A stretch of DNA of 64,000 nucleotides from Pseudarthrobacter sp. SSS035 (GCF_023273875.1 NZ_CP096882.1:1302001-1366000), one strand, 5' to 3'; counted from the first letter of the stretch, positions 48,738 through 57,712 are shown. Notes: generated from the sequence alone by a model not told the origin. Program-made: numbers and translations.

Positions 48738-49457
48738 ATGTCCAAACTGAAATCCAACGCCGCCGCGGCCCTGGCGGAAGTGCTCCAGGACGGCATGACA
48801 CTCGCCGTCGGCGGATTTGGCCTGAGCGGCATCCCGGCGGACCTCATCGAGGCCGTGCGGGACTCCGGTGTGCGCGGCCTGACCGTGGTGTCGAACAACA
48901 TGGGCGTGGACGGGAAAGGCCTGGGAGTGCTGATCGAAGCCGGCCAGGTCCGCAAGGTGATCGCATCGTATGTGGGCGAGAACAAACTCTTTGCCGAGCA
49001 GTACCTCGCGGGCCTGCTTGAGGTGGAGTTCACCCCGCAGGGCACCCTGGCCGAGCGCCTCCGCGCCGGCGGCGCCGGCATTCCCGCCTTCTACACCAAG
49101 ACCGGCGTGGGAACGCTGGTGGCCGAAGGCAAACCGCTCGCAGAGTTCGACGGCGAAACGTACGTCCAGGAGCGCGCCATCCGCGCCGACGTCGCACTTG
49201 TCCACGCCCACACCGCTGACACGGACGGGAACCTGATCTACCGCTACACGGCCCGGAACTTCAACCCCGTAGTGGCCACCGCCGGCCTGGTGACCATCGC
49301 CGAAGCCGAAGTCATAGTGGAGCCGGGTGCACTGGATCCCAACCACGTCATCACCCCGGGCGTGTACGTCCAGCACCTGGTCCAGGCGAGCGGCCGGGTG
49401 AAGGACATCGAACAGCGCACCGTCCGCCCGCGGGCCGCGGCAGCAGTCCCCGCCTGA
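48738..49457 (+). CDS. 3-oxoacid CoA-transferase, subunit A
   Basis: A 239-residue alpha subunit of a family I CoA-transferase. The CoA-binding N-terminus reads 'VLQDGMTLAVGGFGLSGIPA', then 'LTVVSNNMGVDGKGLGVLI', 'VRKVIASYVGENKLFAEQYL' and 'VEFTPQGTLAERLRAGGAGI', all typical of ScoA, AtoD or PcaI. It forms a heterotetramer with the B subunit encoded 95 bases downstream. 3-Oxoadipate and acetoacetate transferases cannot be separated by eye; the IclR regulator and non-PcaF thiolase leave the substrate open. The C-terminal 'RPRAAAAVPA' and stop codon lie in an 18-base tandem duplication. Confidence 0.92.
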   Translation: MSKLKSNAAAALAEVLQDGMTLAVGGFGLSGIPADLIEAVRDSGVRGLTVVSNNMGVDGKGLGVLIEAGQVRKVIASYVGENKLFAEQYLAGLLEVEFTPQGTLAERLRAGGAGIPAFYTKTGVGTLVAEGKPLAEFDGETYVQERAIRADVALVHAHTADTDGNLIYRYTARNFNPVVATAGLVTIAEAEVIVEPGALDPNHVITPGVYVQHLVQASGRVKDIEQRTVRPRAAAAVPA

Positions 49458-49475
49458 ACAGCAGTCCCCGCGTGA
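49440..49475 (+). repeat. 18-base tandem duplication spanning a stop codon
   Basis: GCAGCAGTCCCCGCCTGA (49440-49457) and ACAGCAGTCCCCGCGTGA (49458-49475) are adjacent copies. The first ends with the stop codon of the CoA-transferase A gene, and the second repeats it in frame. Confidence 0.8.
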
Positions 49476-49500
49476 ACGCCACTCGCCCGCCCCACCCCGC

Positions 49501-49520
49501 AGCGCGAACGAACACTTAAG
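49501..49520 (-). repeat. Single copy of the AAGTGTYCGTTCGCGCT repeat
   Basis: On the minus strand this reads CTTAAGTGTTCGTTCGCGCT, matching the last unit at 46685-46704 in 17 of 20 bases. It lies between the two CoA-transferase subunit genes. Confidence 0.55.
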
Positions 49521-49552
49521 CCCCCACAAACTTTGAACCCAAGGAGAACCCC

Positions 49553-50227
49553 ATGGCCTGGACCAGGGATGAAATGGCTGCCATCGCGGCCGAGGAACTG
49601 AACGACGGCGACTACGTGAACCTGGGCATCGGCATCCCCACGCTGGTGGCCAACAACCTGCCCGACGGCGTCCGCGTGGTCCTGCAGAGCGAAAACGGCC
49701 TGCTCGGCATGGGCCCGTTCCCTTACGAGGGCGAGGAGGATGCGGATCTCATCAACGCCGGCAAGCAGACCGTCACGGTCCTCCCCGGCGGCAGCATCTT
49801 CGACTCCGCCACATCGTTCGGCATGATCCGCGGCGGCCACGTCAAGGTGGCCATCCTGGGCGCCATGCAGGTCTCCGGCAACGGCGACCTCGCCAACTGG
49901 ACCATCCCCGGCAAAATGGTCAAGGGCATGGGCGGCGCCATGGACCTCGTCGCCGGCACGCCGCGCGTGGTTGTCCTGACCGAGCACAACGCCAAGGACG
50001 GCACGGCCAAGATCGTCGCCGAGTGCACCCTGCCGCTCACCGGCCTGGGTTGCGTGGACCGGATCATCAGCGATCTCGCCGTTTTCGACCTTAAAAAAGC
50101 GGACGACGACGGCGGGCGGCAGCTCACGCTGACCCGCCTTGCGCCGGGGGTCACAGTGGAGGAAATTCGCGAAAAGACCGAAGCCGCATTCGACGTCCAG
50201 CTTGAAACCGCGGGAGTGGCAGCATGA
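49553..50227 (+). CDS. 3-oxoacid CoA-transferase, subunit B
   Basis: A 224-residue beta subunit of the same CoA-transferase. The catalytic glutamate is Glu47 in 'VVLQSENGLLGMGPFPYEGE', preceded by 'DGDYVNLGIGIPTLVANNLP'. 'GGSIFDSATSFGMIRGGHVK' and 'LTGLGCVDRIISDLAVFDL' are family blocks. It transfers CoA, usually from succinyl-CoA, to a 3-oxo acid through a glutamyl-CoA intermediate. ATG 49553 follows AAGGAG. Its stop overlaps the thiolase start (ATGA), so the transferase product is likely handed to that thiolase. Confidence 0.93.
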   Translation: MAWTRDEMAAIAAEELNDGDYVNLGIGIPTLVANNLPDGVRVVLQSENGLLGMGPFPYEGEEDADLINAGKQTVTVLPGGSIFDSATSFGMIRGGHVKVAILGAMQVSGNGDLANWTIPGKMVKGMGGAMDLVAGTPRVVVLTEHNAKDGTAKIVAECTLPLTGLGCVDRIISDLAVFDLKKADDDGGRQLTLTRLAPGVTVEEIREKTEAAFDVQLETAGVAA

Positions 50228-51420
50228 GCCTCAAGGAACAGTTCGGCAAGGATGTTCTGCTCACCGGCTGGGGCCACAGCCGGTTCGGCAAGCTCACGGA
50301 CGAGACCCTCGAGTCCCTGATCGTCCAGGTGGCCACCGAGGCAATCAGCAACGCCGGGATCGAGCCGGGCCAGATCGATGAGATCTATCTGGGCCAGTTC
50401 AACTCCGGCATGATGCCGCTGGCGTTCCCGTCCTCGCTGGCATTGCAGGTCTCGGACCAGCTGGCCAACGTCGCCGCCACGCGTGTGGAGAACGCCTGCG
50501 CCTCCGGGTCGGCCGCGTTCCAGCAGGGAACCAAGTCGCTGCTGGCCGGGACGGCGAAGACCGTGCTGGTGATCGGCGCCGAGAAGATGACCCACGCCGG
50601 CGCCGACGTCGTCGGGGCTGCCCTGCTGGGCGCCGACTACGACATGGCCGGCCAGACGTCCACCACCGGCTTTACGGGCCTGTTCGCGGACGTCGCCAAG
50701 CACTACGAAAAGCGCTACGGTCGCGGCGACGGACAGCTGGGCGACGTGCTGGGCTCCATCGCGGCCAAGAACCACCGCAACGGCGTCGACAACCCCTATG
50801 CCCAGCTCCGCAAGGACCTCGGCGAGGAGTTCTGCCGCACCGTCTCGGACAAGAACCCCATGGTGGCCGATCCGCTGCGCCGCACCGACTGCTCCCCCGT
50901 GTCGGACGGCGCCGCTGCCGTTGTGCTCAGCACGTCGCCAACCGGCGGGGCCACCGCGCCGGTGCGGCTCGCCGGCTTCGGCCAGGCGAACGACTTCTTC
51001 CCGGCCGAACGCAGGGATCCAACGGCTTTCGCCGCCACGCGCATGTCCTGGCAGCGTGCGCTGGGGATGGCCGGCGTCGGGCTTGAAGACCTTGACTTCG
51101 CTGAGGTCCACGACTGCTTCACCATCGCCGAACTGCTCATGTACGAGGCCATGGGACTGACGGAACCGGGCCAGGGCGCCCGCGCTGTGCAGGAAGGCTG
51201 GGTTTTCAAGGACGGGAAGCTGCCCATCAACGTCTCCGGCGGGCTCAAGGCCAAAGGCCATCCCGTGGGTGCAACCGGCGTATCCCAGCACGTCATCGCC
51301 GCCATGCAGCTCACTGGGACGGCTGGCGACATGCAGCTCGCCAACCCTCGCCGCGCCGCCGTCCAGAACATGGGCGGCGTGGGCATCGCCAACTACGTCA
51401 GCGTCCTCGAAGCGGTCTAG
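50224..51420 (+). CDS. SCP2/SCP-x-type thiolase
   Basis: A 398-residue thiolase of the SCP-x/acetyl-CoA acetyltransferase subgroup. The nucleophile is Cys92 in 'ATRVENACASGSAAFQQGTK', the second-site block is 'LDFAEVHDCFTIAELLMYEA', and the C-terminal His motif 'SGGLKAKGHPVGATGVSQHV'. The HDCF motif (where classical PcaF or AtoB thiolases have NEAFA) and the form of the Cys block place it with SCP-type enzymes. It would cleave a 3-oxoacyl-CoA to acetyl-CoA and a shortened acyl-CoA, completing the pathway begun by the CoA-transferase. It overlaps subunit B by 4 bases. The 246-base gap that follows holds no clear element. Confidence 0.9.
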   Translation: MSLKEQFGKDVLLTGWGHSRFGKLTDETLESLIVQVATEAISNAGIEPGQIDEIYLGQFNSGMMPLAFPSSLALQVSDQLANVAATRVENACASGSAAFQQGTKSLLAGTAKTVLVIGAEKMTHAGADVVGAALLGADYDMAGQTSTTGFTGLFADVAKHYEKRYGRGDGQLGDVLGSIAAKNHRNGVDNPYAQLRKDLGEEFCRTVSDKNPMVADPLRRTDCSPVSDGAAAVVLSTSPTGGATAPVRLAGFGQANDFFPAERRDPTAFAATRMSWQRALGMAGVGLEDLDFAEVHDCFTIAELLMYEAMGLTEPGQGARAVQEGWVFKDGKLPINVSGGLKAKGHPVGATGVSQHVIAAMQLTGTAGDMQLANPRRAAVQNMGGVGIANYVSVLEAV

Positions 51421-51666
51421 GGATGCGTGATGGGTTCCGCATCTAGCGTCCACAGAACCACAAGCGTAGGGTCATAGAAGCATCGTGCTCCGGGTGGAGG
51501 TCCGCCATGATGGATTCGTTGCCCACCGGGCTCCGCTGGAGGCCGATGGGGACGAAGATCCCACGACTTAACGATCTCCGGCGGCAGCCCTTTTGATCCA
51601 CCCGCGGGGTCCACAGGAACGGGCCCCGCAGCGTTGCCTACCGGATGAGCATCAAAGGAGCCAGGG

Positions 51667-53820
51667 ATGGCTGGATGGAATGCTGACACCGCGGCTGGCC
51701 CCCTGGGGGCCACGGTGACACTTGTGGATGGCTCGAACTTCTGCATTTCCGGTCTTGCCGGCGACATGTATTCCGACCGCCCCCACGGCGTGTTCAATGA
51801 GGACACCCGCATCGTCTCCCGCTGGAGACTGACGGTCAATGATGTGACGTTGGAGCCGCTGGCCGCCCGTGCCCTCGAACCCTACCGGGCCGTATTCATC
51901 GGCCGTCCGGCCCGGGCAGCCGGCCATGCGGACAGCCCTTTGATCGTGGAACGAAACCGCGAGGTGGGCTCGGGCATCCAGGAGGAGATCACCGTCCGGA
52001 ACCATTCCCGCGAGCCTGCCGTGTGCGTGGTGGAACTGGCGATGGACGCGGACTTCGCGGACCTCTTTGAGGTGAAGGACGCCCGGATCATCCGGCACTG
52101 GGACCAGTCCCGGCACCCGGAAGACGACTCCCTCACCATCAAGGGCGTCTGGCGGGGAATGCATAAGGGGGTTGTCCTGCAGGCTCCCGGCGCGACTTTC
52201 AGTCACGAAGGCCTGGGCTACCGCACCGTGGTGCCGCCCCACGGCCAGTGGCGCACAAAGGTCACCGTGTCGCCTCTACTGGATGCAGCCGAAACGCCTG
52301 CACCCTTCCAGCGCCAGGAAACCGGCACGTCGCCTGCGGAAATACGGCGCCAGGACTGGATCCGGAAGATCCCCGCGCCGCACATCAGCAACGTATCGTT
52401 TGCCCGCACCATGCAGCGCAGCCATGATGACATCGGCGCCCTCCAGATCGAGGACCCGCTGCATCCGGACCGGACCGTCATTGCGGCGGGTGCCCCATGG
52501 TTCATGGCCCTGTTCGGCCGCGATTCGCTTCTCTCGTCCTACATGGCGCTGCCCGTGGACCCGTCGCTGGCCCTGGACACCCTGCATACGCTGGCCGAAA
52601 GGCAGGGCAACGCGGTGGACGCGCTGACCGAAGAGCAGCCCGGCCGGATCCTCCATGAGGTCCGGCTGGGCGTCAGCACGGGTCTGGCACTTGGCGGAAA
52701 ATCCACCTACTACGGCACCGCGGATGCCACGCCGTTGTTCGTCACACTGCTCGGCGAAGTCAGCCGCTGGGGCCTCGCCGCGGACCAGGTGGCCGCGCTG
52801 CTGCCCAACGCGGACAGGGCGCTGGACTGGATCAGGGATTACGGCGACCGCGACGGCGACGGCTTTGTGGAGTATCAGCGACTTAACGACCAGGGGCTGA
52901 TCAACCAGGGATGGAAGGATTCCTGGGACGGCGTAAATTTCGCGGACGGCCGCATGGCAGAACCGCCGATTGCCCTCTGCGAAGTGCAGGGTTACGTTTA
53001 CGGCGCGTATATCGCCCGGGCGTGGATGGCGTACGACGCCGGGGACTTGGCCTTGGCGCGGGAGTTGCGGGAACGCGCGGCGCGGCTTAAGAAGCAGTTT
53101 AACGAACAGTTCTGGCTGCCGGCCAAAGGCTACTACGCCATCGCACTGGACCGGGACAAGAGACCTGTGGATGCCTGCGCCTCCAACATGGGGCACTGCC
53201 TGTGGAACGGGATAATCGACGCCGACAAGGCGCCCCTGGTGGCGGCCCGGCTGATGTCGCCGGAAATGTTCAGCGGCTGGGGAATCCGCACCCTGGCCAC
53301 GGATATGGGCGCCTACAACCCTGCGAGCTACCACAACGGATCCGTGTGGCCGCATGACAACGCGATGATTGCTACGGGCCTGATGAGGTACGGATTTGTG
53401 GACGAGGCCCGGCGGGTTGCCCTCGGACTTATTGAGGCGGCGGATTTCACGGACCACCGCTTGCCTGAATTGTTCTGCGGATTTGACCGTGCTGATTTCC
53501 CGGAACCGGTGCCTTACCCGACAGCTTGCTCGCCCCAGGCCTGGGCGGCCACCACCCCGGTGCATCTGCTGCGCACACTGCTGCGGTATGACCCCCACGT
53601 CTCCATGAACGGCATGTGGATGGACCCGGTGCTGCCGGAGTCCTGGGGCCGGGTCCACATCACCAACTGCCCCATAGGTGACGGCCGGATCACCATCGAC
53701 GTGACCGGCAGCCAGGCCACGATCGACGGGCTCCCGCCGGGCATGACGTTCCACCGCGGGACACGTCCCCCCCTTGCCGATCTGGTTGAGCTCGCCGAGA
53801 AGCTGGACAAGACAGGCTAA
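51667..53820 (+). CDS. Amylo-alpha-1,6-glucosidase/glycogen-debranching-type enzyme
   Basis: A 717-residue protein with an N-terminal glycogen-debranching beta-sandwich domain ('VDGSNFCISGLAGDMYSDRP', 'HGVFNEDTRIVSRWRLTVND') and a C-terminal (alpha/alpha)6 glucosidase domain of the MGH type ('APWFMALFGRDSLLSSYMAL', 'GDRDGDGFVEYQRLNDQGLI', 'NQGWKDSWDGVNFADGRMAE', 'YNPASYHNGSVWPHDNAMIA'). Acidic residues suitable for catalysis are present in the DSWDG and GSVWPHDN regions. It has no signal peptide, so it acts on intracellular alpha-glucan or a related glucoside. It is followed 22 bases later by a GT4 glycosyltransferase gene, probably on the same transcript, suggesting linked turnover and synthesis of a glucosyl compound. 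Confidence 0.87.
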   Translation: MAGWNADTAAGPLGATVTLVDGSNFCISGLAGDMYSDRPHGVFNEDTRIVSRWRLTVNDVTLEPLAARALEPYRAVFIGRPARAAGHADSPLIVERNREVGSGIQEEITVRNHSREPAVCVVELAMDADFADLFEVKDARIIRHWDQSRHPEDDSLTIKGVWRGMHKGVVLQAPGATFSHEGLGYRTVVPPHGQWRTKVTVSPLLDAAETPAPFQRQETGTSPAEIRRQDWIRKIPAPHISNVSFARTMQRSHDDIGALQIEDPLHPDRTVIAAGAPWFMALFGRDSLLSSYMALPVDPSLALDTLHTLAERQGNAVDALTEEQPGRILHEVRLGVSTGLALGGKSTYYGTADATPLFVTLLGEVSRWGLAADQVAALLPNADRALDWIRDYGDRDGDGFVEYQRLNDQGLINQGWKDSWDGVNFADGRMAEPPIALCEVQGYVYGAYIARAWMAYDAGDLALARELRERAARLKKQFNEQFWLPAKGYYAIALDRDKRPVDACASNMGHCLWNGIIDADKAPLVAARLMSPEMFSGWGIRTLATDMGAYNPASYHNGSVWPHDNAMIATGLMRYGFVDEARRVALGLIEAADFTDHRLPELFCGFDRADFPEPVPYPTACSPQAWAATTPVHLLRTLLRYDPHVSMNGMWMDPVLPESWGRVHITNCPIGDGRITIDVTGSQATIDGLPPGMTFHRGTRPPLADLVELAEKLDKTG

Positions 53821-53842
53821 ACCCCGAGCAGGAGCGCGCATC

Positions 53843-54853
53843 TTGCGGATAGGACTGATAGCTCCGCCATGGCTCCCCGTCCCGCCCCTAGGCTACGGCG
53901 GAACGGAGGCGGTCATCCACACGCTGGCCACCACGCTGGCGGCGGCCGGGCACAGCGTGGTGCTTGCCGCGGCGGCGGACAGCACGTGCCCGGTCGAACG
54001 GATCGGCGGCTTCGCCCCGGCGGAGCGTGCCGCCATGGGCAGCACAAGCTCAGAGTTGCCGCACGTGATCAGGGCCTACGCCGGACTGGACGACGTCGAT
54101 ATTATCCATGACCACACCCTGGCGGGACCGTTGTACCGGCACCGCCCACCCGGGATTCCAGTGGTCAGCACCATTCATTCGGACATGACGCCGGCGCTGT
54201 GCCGGGTATATGAAGCCTTCAGCCGGGACGTGTCACTGGTGGCCATCTCGCAGCACCAGGCCAACAGCGCCCCGGACGTGAAAATCCGACGGGTCATCCA
54301 CCACGGCATCGATCCAGCCGCTGTTCCACCCGGTACCGGAGCCGGCGGCTACGCGTGTTTTCTCGGCCGAATGGCGCCGTGCAAAGGCATCGCTGAGGCC
54401 ATAGCGGTGGCCCGCAGAGCGGGCATCCAGCTCAAAATCGCCGCAAAAATGAGCGACCCGATGGAAGTGGATTATTTCCGCTCCGTGGTCGCTCCCTTGC
54501 TCGGGCCTGATGAAGAGTTCCTCGGAGAACTGGACGCCGACGGAAAGTTCGCCCTGCTGGGCAATGCCGTCGCGCTGCTCAACCCTGTGCAGTGGGACGA
54601 ACCCTTTGGAATGGTCATGATCGAGGCGCTGGCCGCCGGCACCCCCGTTCTGGCCACTCCGCGGGGCTCTGCACCGGAAATCATCGAGCACGGAGTCACC
54701 GGTTTCCTCGCCGCGAGTACCGATGCACTGGCCAACTGCCTGCAGCGTGCGTCCGGCCTGGACCGGCATGACTGCCGGTCCGCCGTCGAAACCCGATTCA
54801 GCGCGGAGGCGATGACGCGGAAATACGTGGAGTTGTTCGAGGACGTGCTTTAG
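53843..54853 (+). CDS. Glycosyltransferase family 4
   Basis: A ~336-residue GT-B fold glycosyltransferase. The N-terminal 'APPWLPVPPLGYGGTEAVIH' has the typical GGTE loop, followed by 'DDVDIIHDHTLAGPLY'. The C-terminal donor-binding half has 'FLGRMAPCKGIAEAIAVARR' and 'NPVQWDEPFGMVMIEALAAG', with the E-x7-E type motif, then 'TPVLATPRGSAPEIIEHGVT'. It transfers a sugar from a nucleotide donor to an unknown acceptor. Start TTG 53843, with AGGAG about ten bases upstream, is chosen; no ATG/GTG start gives an intact N-terminus. It follows the debranching gene closely and ends convergently with the ankyrin gene, 8 bases apart. Confidence 0.88.
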   Translation: MRIGLIAPPWLPVPPLGYGGTEAVIHTLATTLAAAGHSVVLAAAADSTCPVERIGGFAPAERAAMGSTSSELPHVIRAYAGLDDVDIIHDHTLAGPLYRHRPPGIPVVSTIHSDMTPALCRVYEAFSRDVSLVAISQHQANSAPDVKIRRVIHHGIDPAAVPPGTGAGGYACFLGRMAPCKGIAEAIAVARRAGIQLKIAAKMSDPMEVDYFRSVVAPLLGPDEEFLGELDADGKFALLGNAVALLNPVQWDEPFGMVMIEALAAGTPVLATPRGSAPEIIEHGVTGFLAASTDALANCLQRASGLDRHDCRSAVETRFSAEAMTRKYVELFEDVL

Positions 54854-54860
54854 CCCTGGG

Positions 54861-55607
54861 TCAGCGGGCACGGATCAGGGCAGCGACGTCGCCGAAGCCC
54901 AGCCGCTCCGCATTCTCCAGCGCCGTGCGGCCTTGAGGATCCCGGATGCCCGGGTCCGCACCGGCGTCGAGGAGCTGCCGGACCACGTCCTGCTGCCTGG
55001 GGCCGCCGTTGTTGAGCAGGATGGCCTCCTGCATGGCGGTCCACCCCAGGTTGTTCACATGGTTCACGGGCACTCCAGCGGCCAGGAGGATGCGGACGGT
55101 CTCCACATGGCCGTGTTCGCTGGCGGGAATCAGTGCCGTCCCGCCATAGCGGTTGGTGCTGGAAACGTTCGCGCCGGCCGCCAGCGTCAGCTGGAGCACC
55201 TCGTTGAATCCCTCGGCCCCGGCATAGAGGAACGCGGAATCCTGGATGGCGTCCTTGGCGTTCACGTTGGCGCCGCGGCCGATCAGTTCACCAACCAGCG
55301 CCACATTGTTGGCCTTCGCGGCGGCGATAAGCTCCTGGTCGAGCCGGGTCTGGGCCTCGGCGGACAGGGCTGGTGGTTTGGTGGCTGCCGTTGCGGTGGA
55401 AGCAGGCGGGGACGTACCCGGCGAAGCTGACGGTCCGGACGGCGGCTGGATTCCGGGGCTGACCAGGACGGACGACGGCGGCGACTCCTGCCGTTGCGGC
55501 TCGCCGGGACCCGCCTGGCAGGCGGCCAGGCAAGCTGATACACCGCCCGCCAGAAGGAGAATTCCCGCCGCCCTGCGTGCCCGGCGCCAGGTCCTGAACC
55601 GCCTCAT
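54861..55607 (-). CDS. Ankyrin-repeat lipoprotein
   Basis: About 248 residues. The N-terminus MRRFRTWRRARRAAGILLLA continues to 'GGVSACLAACQAGPGEP', a lipoprotein signal with lipobox Cys near residue 30. A Pro/Ser/Thr-rich linker (residues ~35-80) leads to four or five ankyrin repeats: 'ALVGELIGRGANVNAKDAIQ', 'NEVLQLTLAAGANVSSTNRY', 'VETVRILLAAGVPVNHVNNL' and 'VVRQLLDAGADPGIRDPQGR'. It is anchored outside the membrane and likely a binding scaffold. ATG 55605-55607 is used because the upstream frame extension crosses the neighbouring gene. Next to a secreted HbpS-like protein on the same strand, it may be part of an oxidative-stress or haem-sensing set, which is inferred from position only. 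Confidence 0.82.
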   Translation of the reverse strand: MRRFRTWRRARRAAGILLLAGGVSACLAACQAGPGEPQRQESPPSSVLVSPGIQPPSGPSASPGTSPPASTATAATKPPALSAEAQTRLDQELIAAAKANNVALVGELIGRGANVNAKDAIQDSAFLYAGAEGFNEVLQLTLAAGANVSSTNRYGGTALIPASEHGHVETVRILLAAGVPVNHVNNLGWTAMQEAILLNNGGPRQQDVVRQLLDAGADPGIRDPQGRTALENAERLGFGDVAALIRAR

Positions 55608-55617
55608 GGAGCCGAGC

Positions 55618-56202
55618 CTACTTGCCTGAGCCGGCAGCTGCAGCGGCGATGGCCTCGGCGCCGGCGGTGGCGCAGGCTTCGTCCAGGTTGCCGTCGGGGG
55701 CACCGCCCACGCCGATGCCTGCCACGGACACCCCATTGACCTTGAGCGGGACGCCGCCGGGCAGGAACAGGGTGCCGGGGAGGTCCGCGATGCTGGGCCC
55801 GTTGCCGTTGACGCGCTTGGCCAGCTCGCTCGTCGGTGCGCCGAAAGCGGCCGCGGTGTAGGCCTTCTGCTGGGCTGCTTCGATCGTGTGCTCGGCGGCG
55901 TTGTCCCCGCGCAGGAGCGCCTGGACGGTGCCGAACCTGTCCACCAGGGCTACCGTGACGAACGGCAGCTTGTCAGCCTGGCATTTCGCAAGGGCTGCCC
56001 GGACCGCATCGGCCGAGGCACCCGCGGTGATGCGGTTCTGCGCCACCACGGTCTCCGGCGCCTGCGGGATATCGACGGCGGGTACCGCGGCGGGAGCGGC
56101 CGCCTGGCTGGTCCCGGCGTTGGCTGCAGCCGTCAGCCCTCCCGTCAGCAGCAAAGCTCCTGCGGCAACAGCGGCGGCGGCAATCTTGTTGGACTTCTTC
56201 AC
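55618..56202 (-). CDS. Secreted HbpS/GlcG-like haem-binding family protein
   Basis: A 194-residue exported protein of the GlcG/HbpS (DUF336) family. A Sec signal of ~30 residues ('KIAAAAVAAGALLLTGGLTA', AANAGTS) is followed by the domain: 'FVTVALVDRFGTVQALLRGD', 'NAAEHTIEAAQQKAYTAAAF', 'GAPTSELAKRVNGNGPSIAD' and 'GTLFLPGGVPLKVNGVSVAG', with 'IGVGGAPDGNLDEACATAGA'. HbpS in Streptomyces binds haem and works with a two-component system. Here a histidine kinase and response regulator are encoded divergently about 250 bases away. GTG 56200-56202 follows AAGGAG. An 18-bp perfect inverted repeat lies in the 5' region at 56239-56289. Confidence 0.88.
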   Translation of the reverse strand: MKKSNKIAAAAVAAGALLLTGGLTAAANAGTSQAAAPAAVPAVDIPQAPETVVAQNRITAGASADAVRAALAKCQADKLPFVTVALVDRFGTVQALLRGDNAAEHTIEAAQQKAYTAAAFGAPTSELAKRVNGNGPSIADLPGTLFLPGGVPLKVNGVSVAGIGVGGAPDGNLDEACATAGAEAIAAAAAGSGK

Positions 56203-56238
56203 GGTGTTTCTCCTTGGGTTGATGGACGCACGTTGCTG

Positions 56239-56289
56239 GATGCCCGTTCCAATGGACTCACGTTGGCGGAATCCATTGGAACGGGCATC
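56239..56289. promoter_or_regulatory. 18-bp perfect inverted repeat upstream of the HbpS-like gene
   Basis: GATGCCCGTTCCAATGGA (56239-56256) and TCCATTGGAACGGGCATC (56272-56289) are exact reverse complements, 15 bases apart, in the divergent region between the secreted protein and the histidine-kinase gene. CACGTTG occurs twice, at about 56230 and 56259. It may be an operator or a leader hairpin. Confidence 0.7.
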
Positions 56290-56449
56290 GGCTCCATCCA
56301 TCCTGTCCGGCCCCGCCGGAACAAACATCGGGCCTTTGGCTGCGCCCCGCTCACCCGGAAGGCCAGCAGCATCAGCCAAAAGGCGGAGAGACCAGCAACG
56401 GCGCGGGCAATAGCATGGGATAGAACGCCCCTGACCTGAACCGGACCCC

Positions 56450-57712
56450 ATGCCCTCCCCAGCCACTCCCCGTAATACCCTGACCGACGGACCTTCGCTG
56501 ACCACCGGACGCGCCCAGCCTCGTGGACCGGCCGCCGCCCCTGGCCGGTTCGGCCGGATCGACACCGCCGTCCACCTTGGCTTCGCTGTCCTGCTCGTCG
56601 CTTCGGCCGTCCGCTATGCCATGCGGCACAGCCTGCAGGACAACCTGCTGGTCCTCGGCCTGGCTGGAACGGTGTGCGCGCTCTACGCCGTCATCGCCGT
56701 ACTGGCCCGGCAGAGACGCCCATGGGCGGTCTGGATGCTCGTGTTTGTGGCCGTCTGGGCAGCACTGGTCATCGCCGCACCCAGCTTCGCCTGGTGTTCC
56801 TTTGCGATCCTCTTCCTGTGCCGGACAGCCTTTAAGGGCGCCGTGGGTTACGTGGCGGCAGGCGCGACGGCGGCCGCCACCGCCGTTGGGCTGTTCCGGC
56901 TCAGCGACGGGACAGACCTCGCGATGCTGCTGGGGCCGCTCGCCGTCGGCGTGATGCTGACGCTGATCTATGACCGGATCGAGCACGACGCCGCGGAGCA
57001 GCGCCGTCTCCATGCGGAGGTATCGCTGGCACACGGGCAGCTGGCGGCCAGCGAGCGCCTGGCCGGCACCATCGCCGAACGCGAGCGCGTATCGCGGGAG
57101 ATCCACGACACCGTGACGCAGGGCCTGGCCAGCAGCCTGCTGCTCCTGGAGGCCGCTGACCGTTCGTGGCCAGGCCAGGCATCGCGCCAGGAGCTCAATC
57201 AGGCTACGGAACTGCTGCGCCGGAACCTCTCCGAGACGCGCAATCTGGTCCACGAGCTCGCCTCCCCGGGCCTCGACGCATCGCCGCTTCCCGAAGCCCT
57301 GCACCAGGCGGCCGCCCAGTACGTCCCGCACGCCCGGCTCCTGGTCACCGGCGACCCGAGGGACGTCCCGGCGGAAGTCCGGCACGCCCTGCTGCGGGTG
57401 GTCCAGAGCGCGGCCGCGAACATCCAGCAGCACGCAAACGCCACCAGCACCACCCTGACGCTGGGGTTCCTTCCCGGCTCGGTCACCCTTGACATCTACG
57501 ACGACGGGACGGGCTTTGACCCGTCGGCGGCAGCACCGCCGTCGGACGCCGGAGGCTACGGGCTGCGGGCCATGCGCCAGCGGGTGGAGCAGCTGGGCGG
57601 GGTATTCTCGGTGGAAAGTTCCCCTGGCGAAGGGACCATCGTGGCCGCACAGGTGCCGGCCCCGGTGCATTCAGCGCCACCTGGCCAGCAGATGACACCG
57701 GAGGACGCATGA
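56450..57712 (+). CDS. NarL-type sensor histidine kinase (HisKA_3)
   Basis: A 420-residue membrane kinase. The N-terminal half has about five to six hydrophobic helices ('FAVLLVASAVRYAM' onward to 'LAMLLGPLAVGVMLTLIYDR'), with little outside loop. The dimerisation domain is 'RERVSREIHDTVTQGLASSL' with the phospho-acceptor His219. 'LSETRNLVHELASPGLD' and the HATPase region 'YDDGTGFDP' plus 'GGYGLRAMRQRVEQLGGVFS' follow. It overlaps the response-regulator gene by ATGA. The signal may be read within the membrane or through a partner. The adjacent secreted HbpS-like protein is a natural candidate by analogy with Streptomyces HbpS-SenS. Confidence 0.92.
   Translation: MPSPATPRNTLTDGPSLTTGRAQPRGPAAAPGRFGRIDTAVHLGFAVLLVASAVRYAMRHSLQDNLLVLGLAGTVCALYAVIAVLARQRRPWAVWMLVFVAVWAALVIAAPSFAWCSFAILFLCRTAFKGAVGYVAAGATAAATAVGLFRLSDGTDLAMLLGPLAVGVMLTLIYDRIEHDAAEQRRLHAEVSLAHGQLAASERLAGTIAERERVSREIHDTVTQGLASSLLLLEAADRSWPGQASRQELNQATELLRRNLSETRNLVHELASPGLDASPLPEALHQAAAQYVPHARLLVTGDPRDVPAEVRHALLRVVQSAAANIQQHANATSTTLTLGFLPGSVTLDIYDDGTGFDPSAAAPPSDAGGYGLRAMRQRVEQLGGVFSVESSPGEGTIVAAQVPAPVHSAPPGQQMTPEDA

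Noticed and set aside
50224..51420. Calling the thiolase PcaF (beta-ketoadipyl-CoA thiolase)
   Set aside because: It has the HDCF and KAKGHPVGATG blocks of SCP-type thiolases rather than the NEAFA and GHPLG pattern of PcaF.
49723..51453. Minus-strand open frame (576 codons) opposite CoA-transferase B and thiolase
   Set aside because: Both plus-strand genes are canonical with catalytic residues in place.
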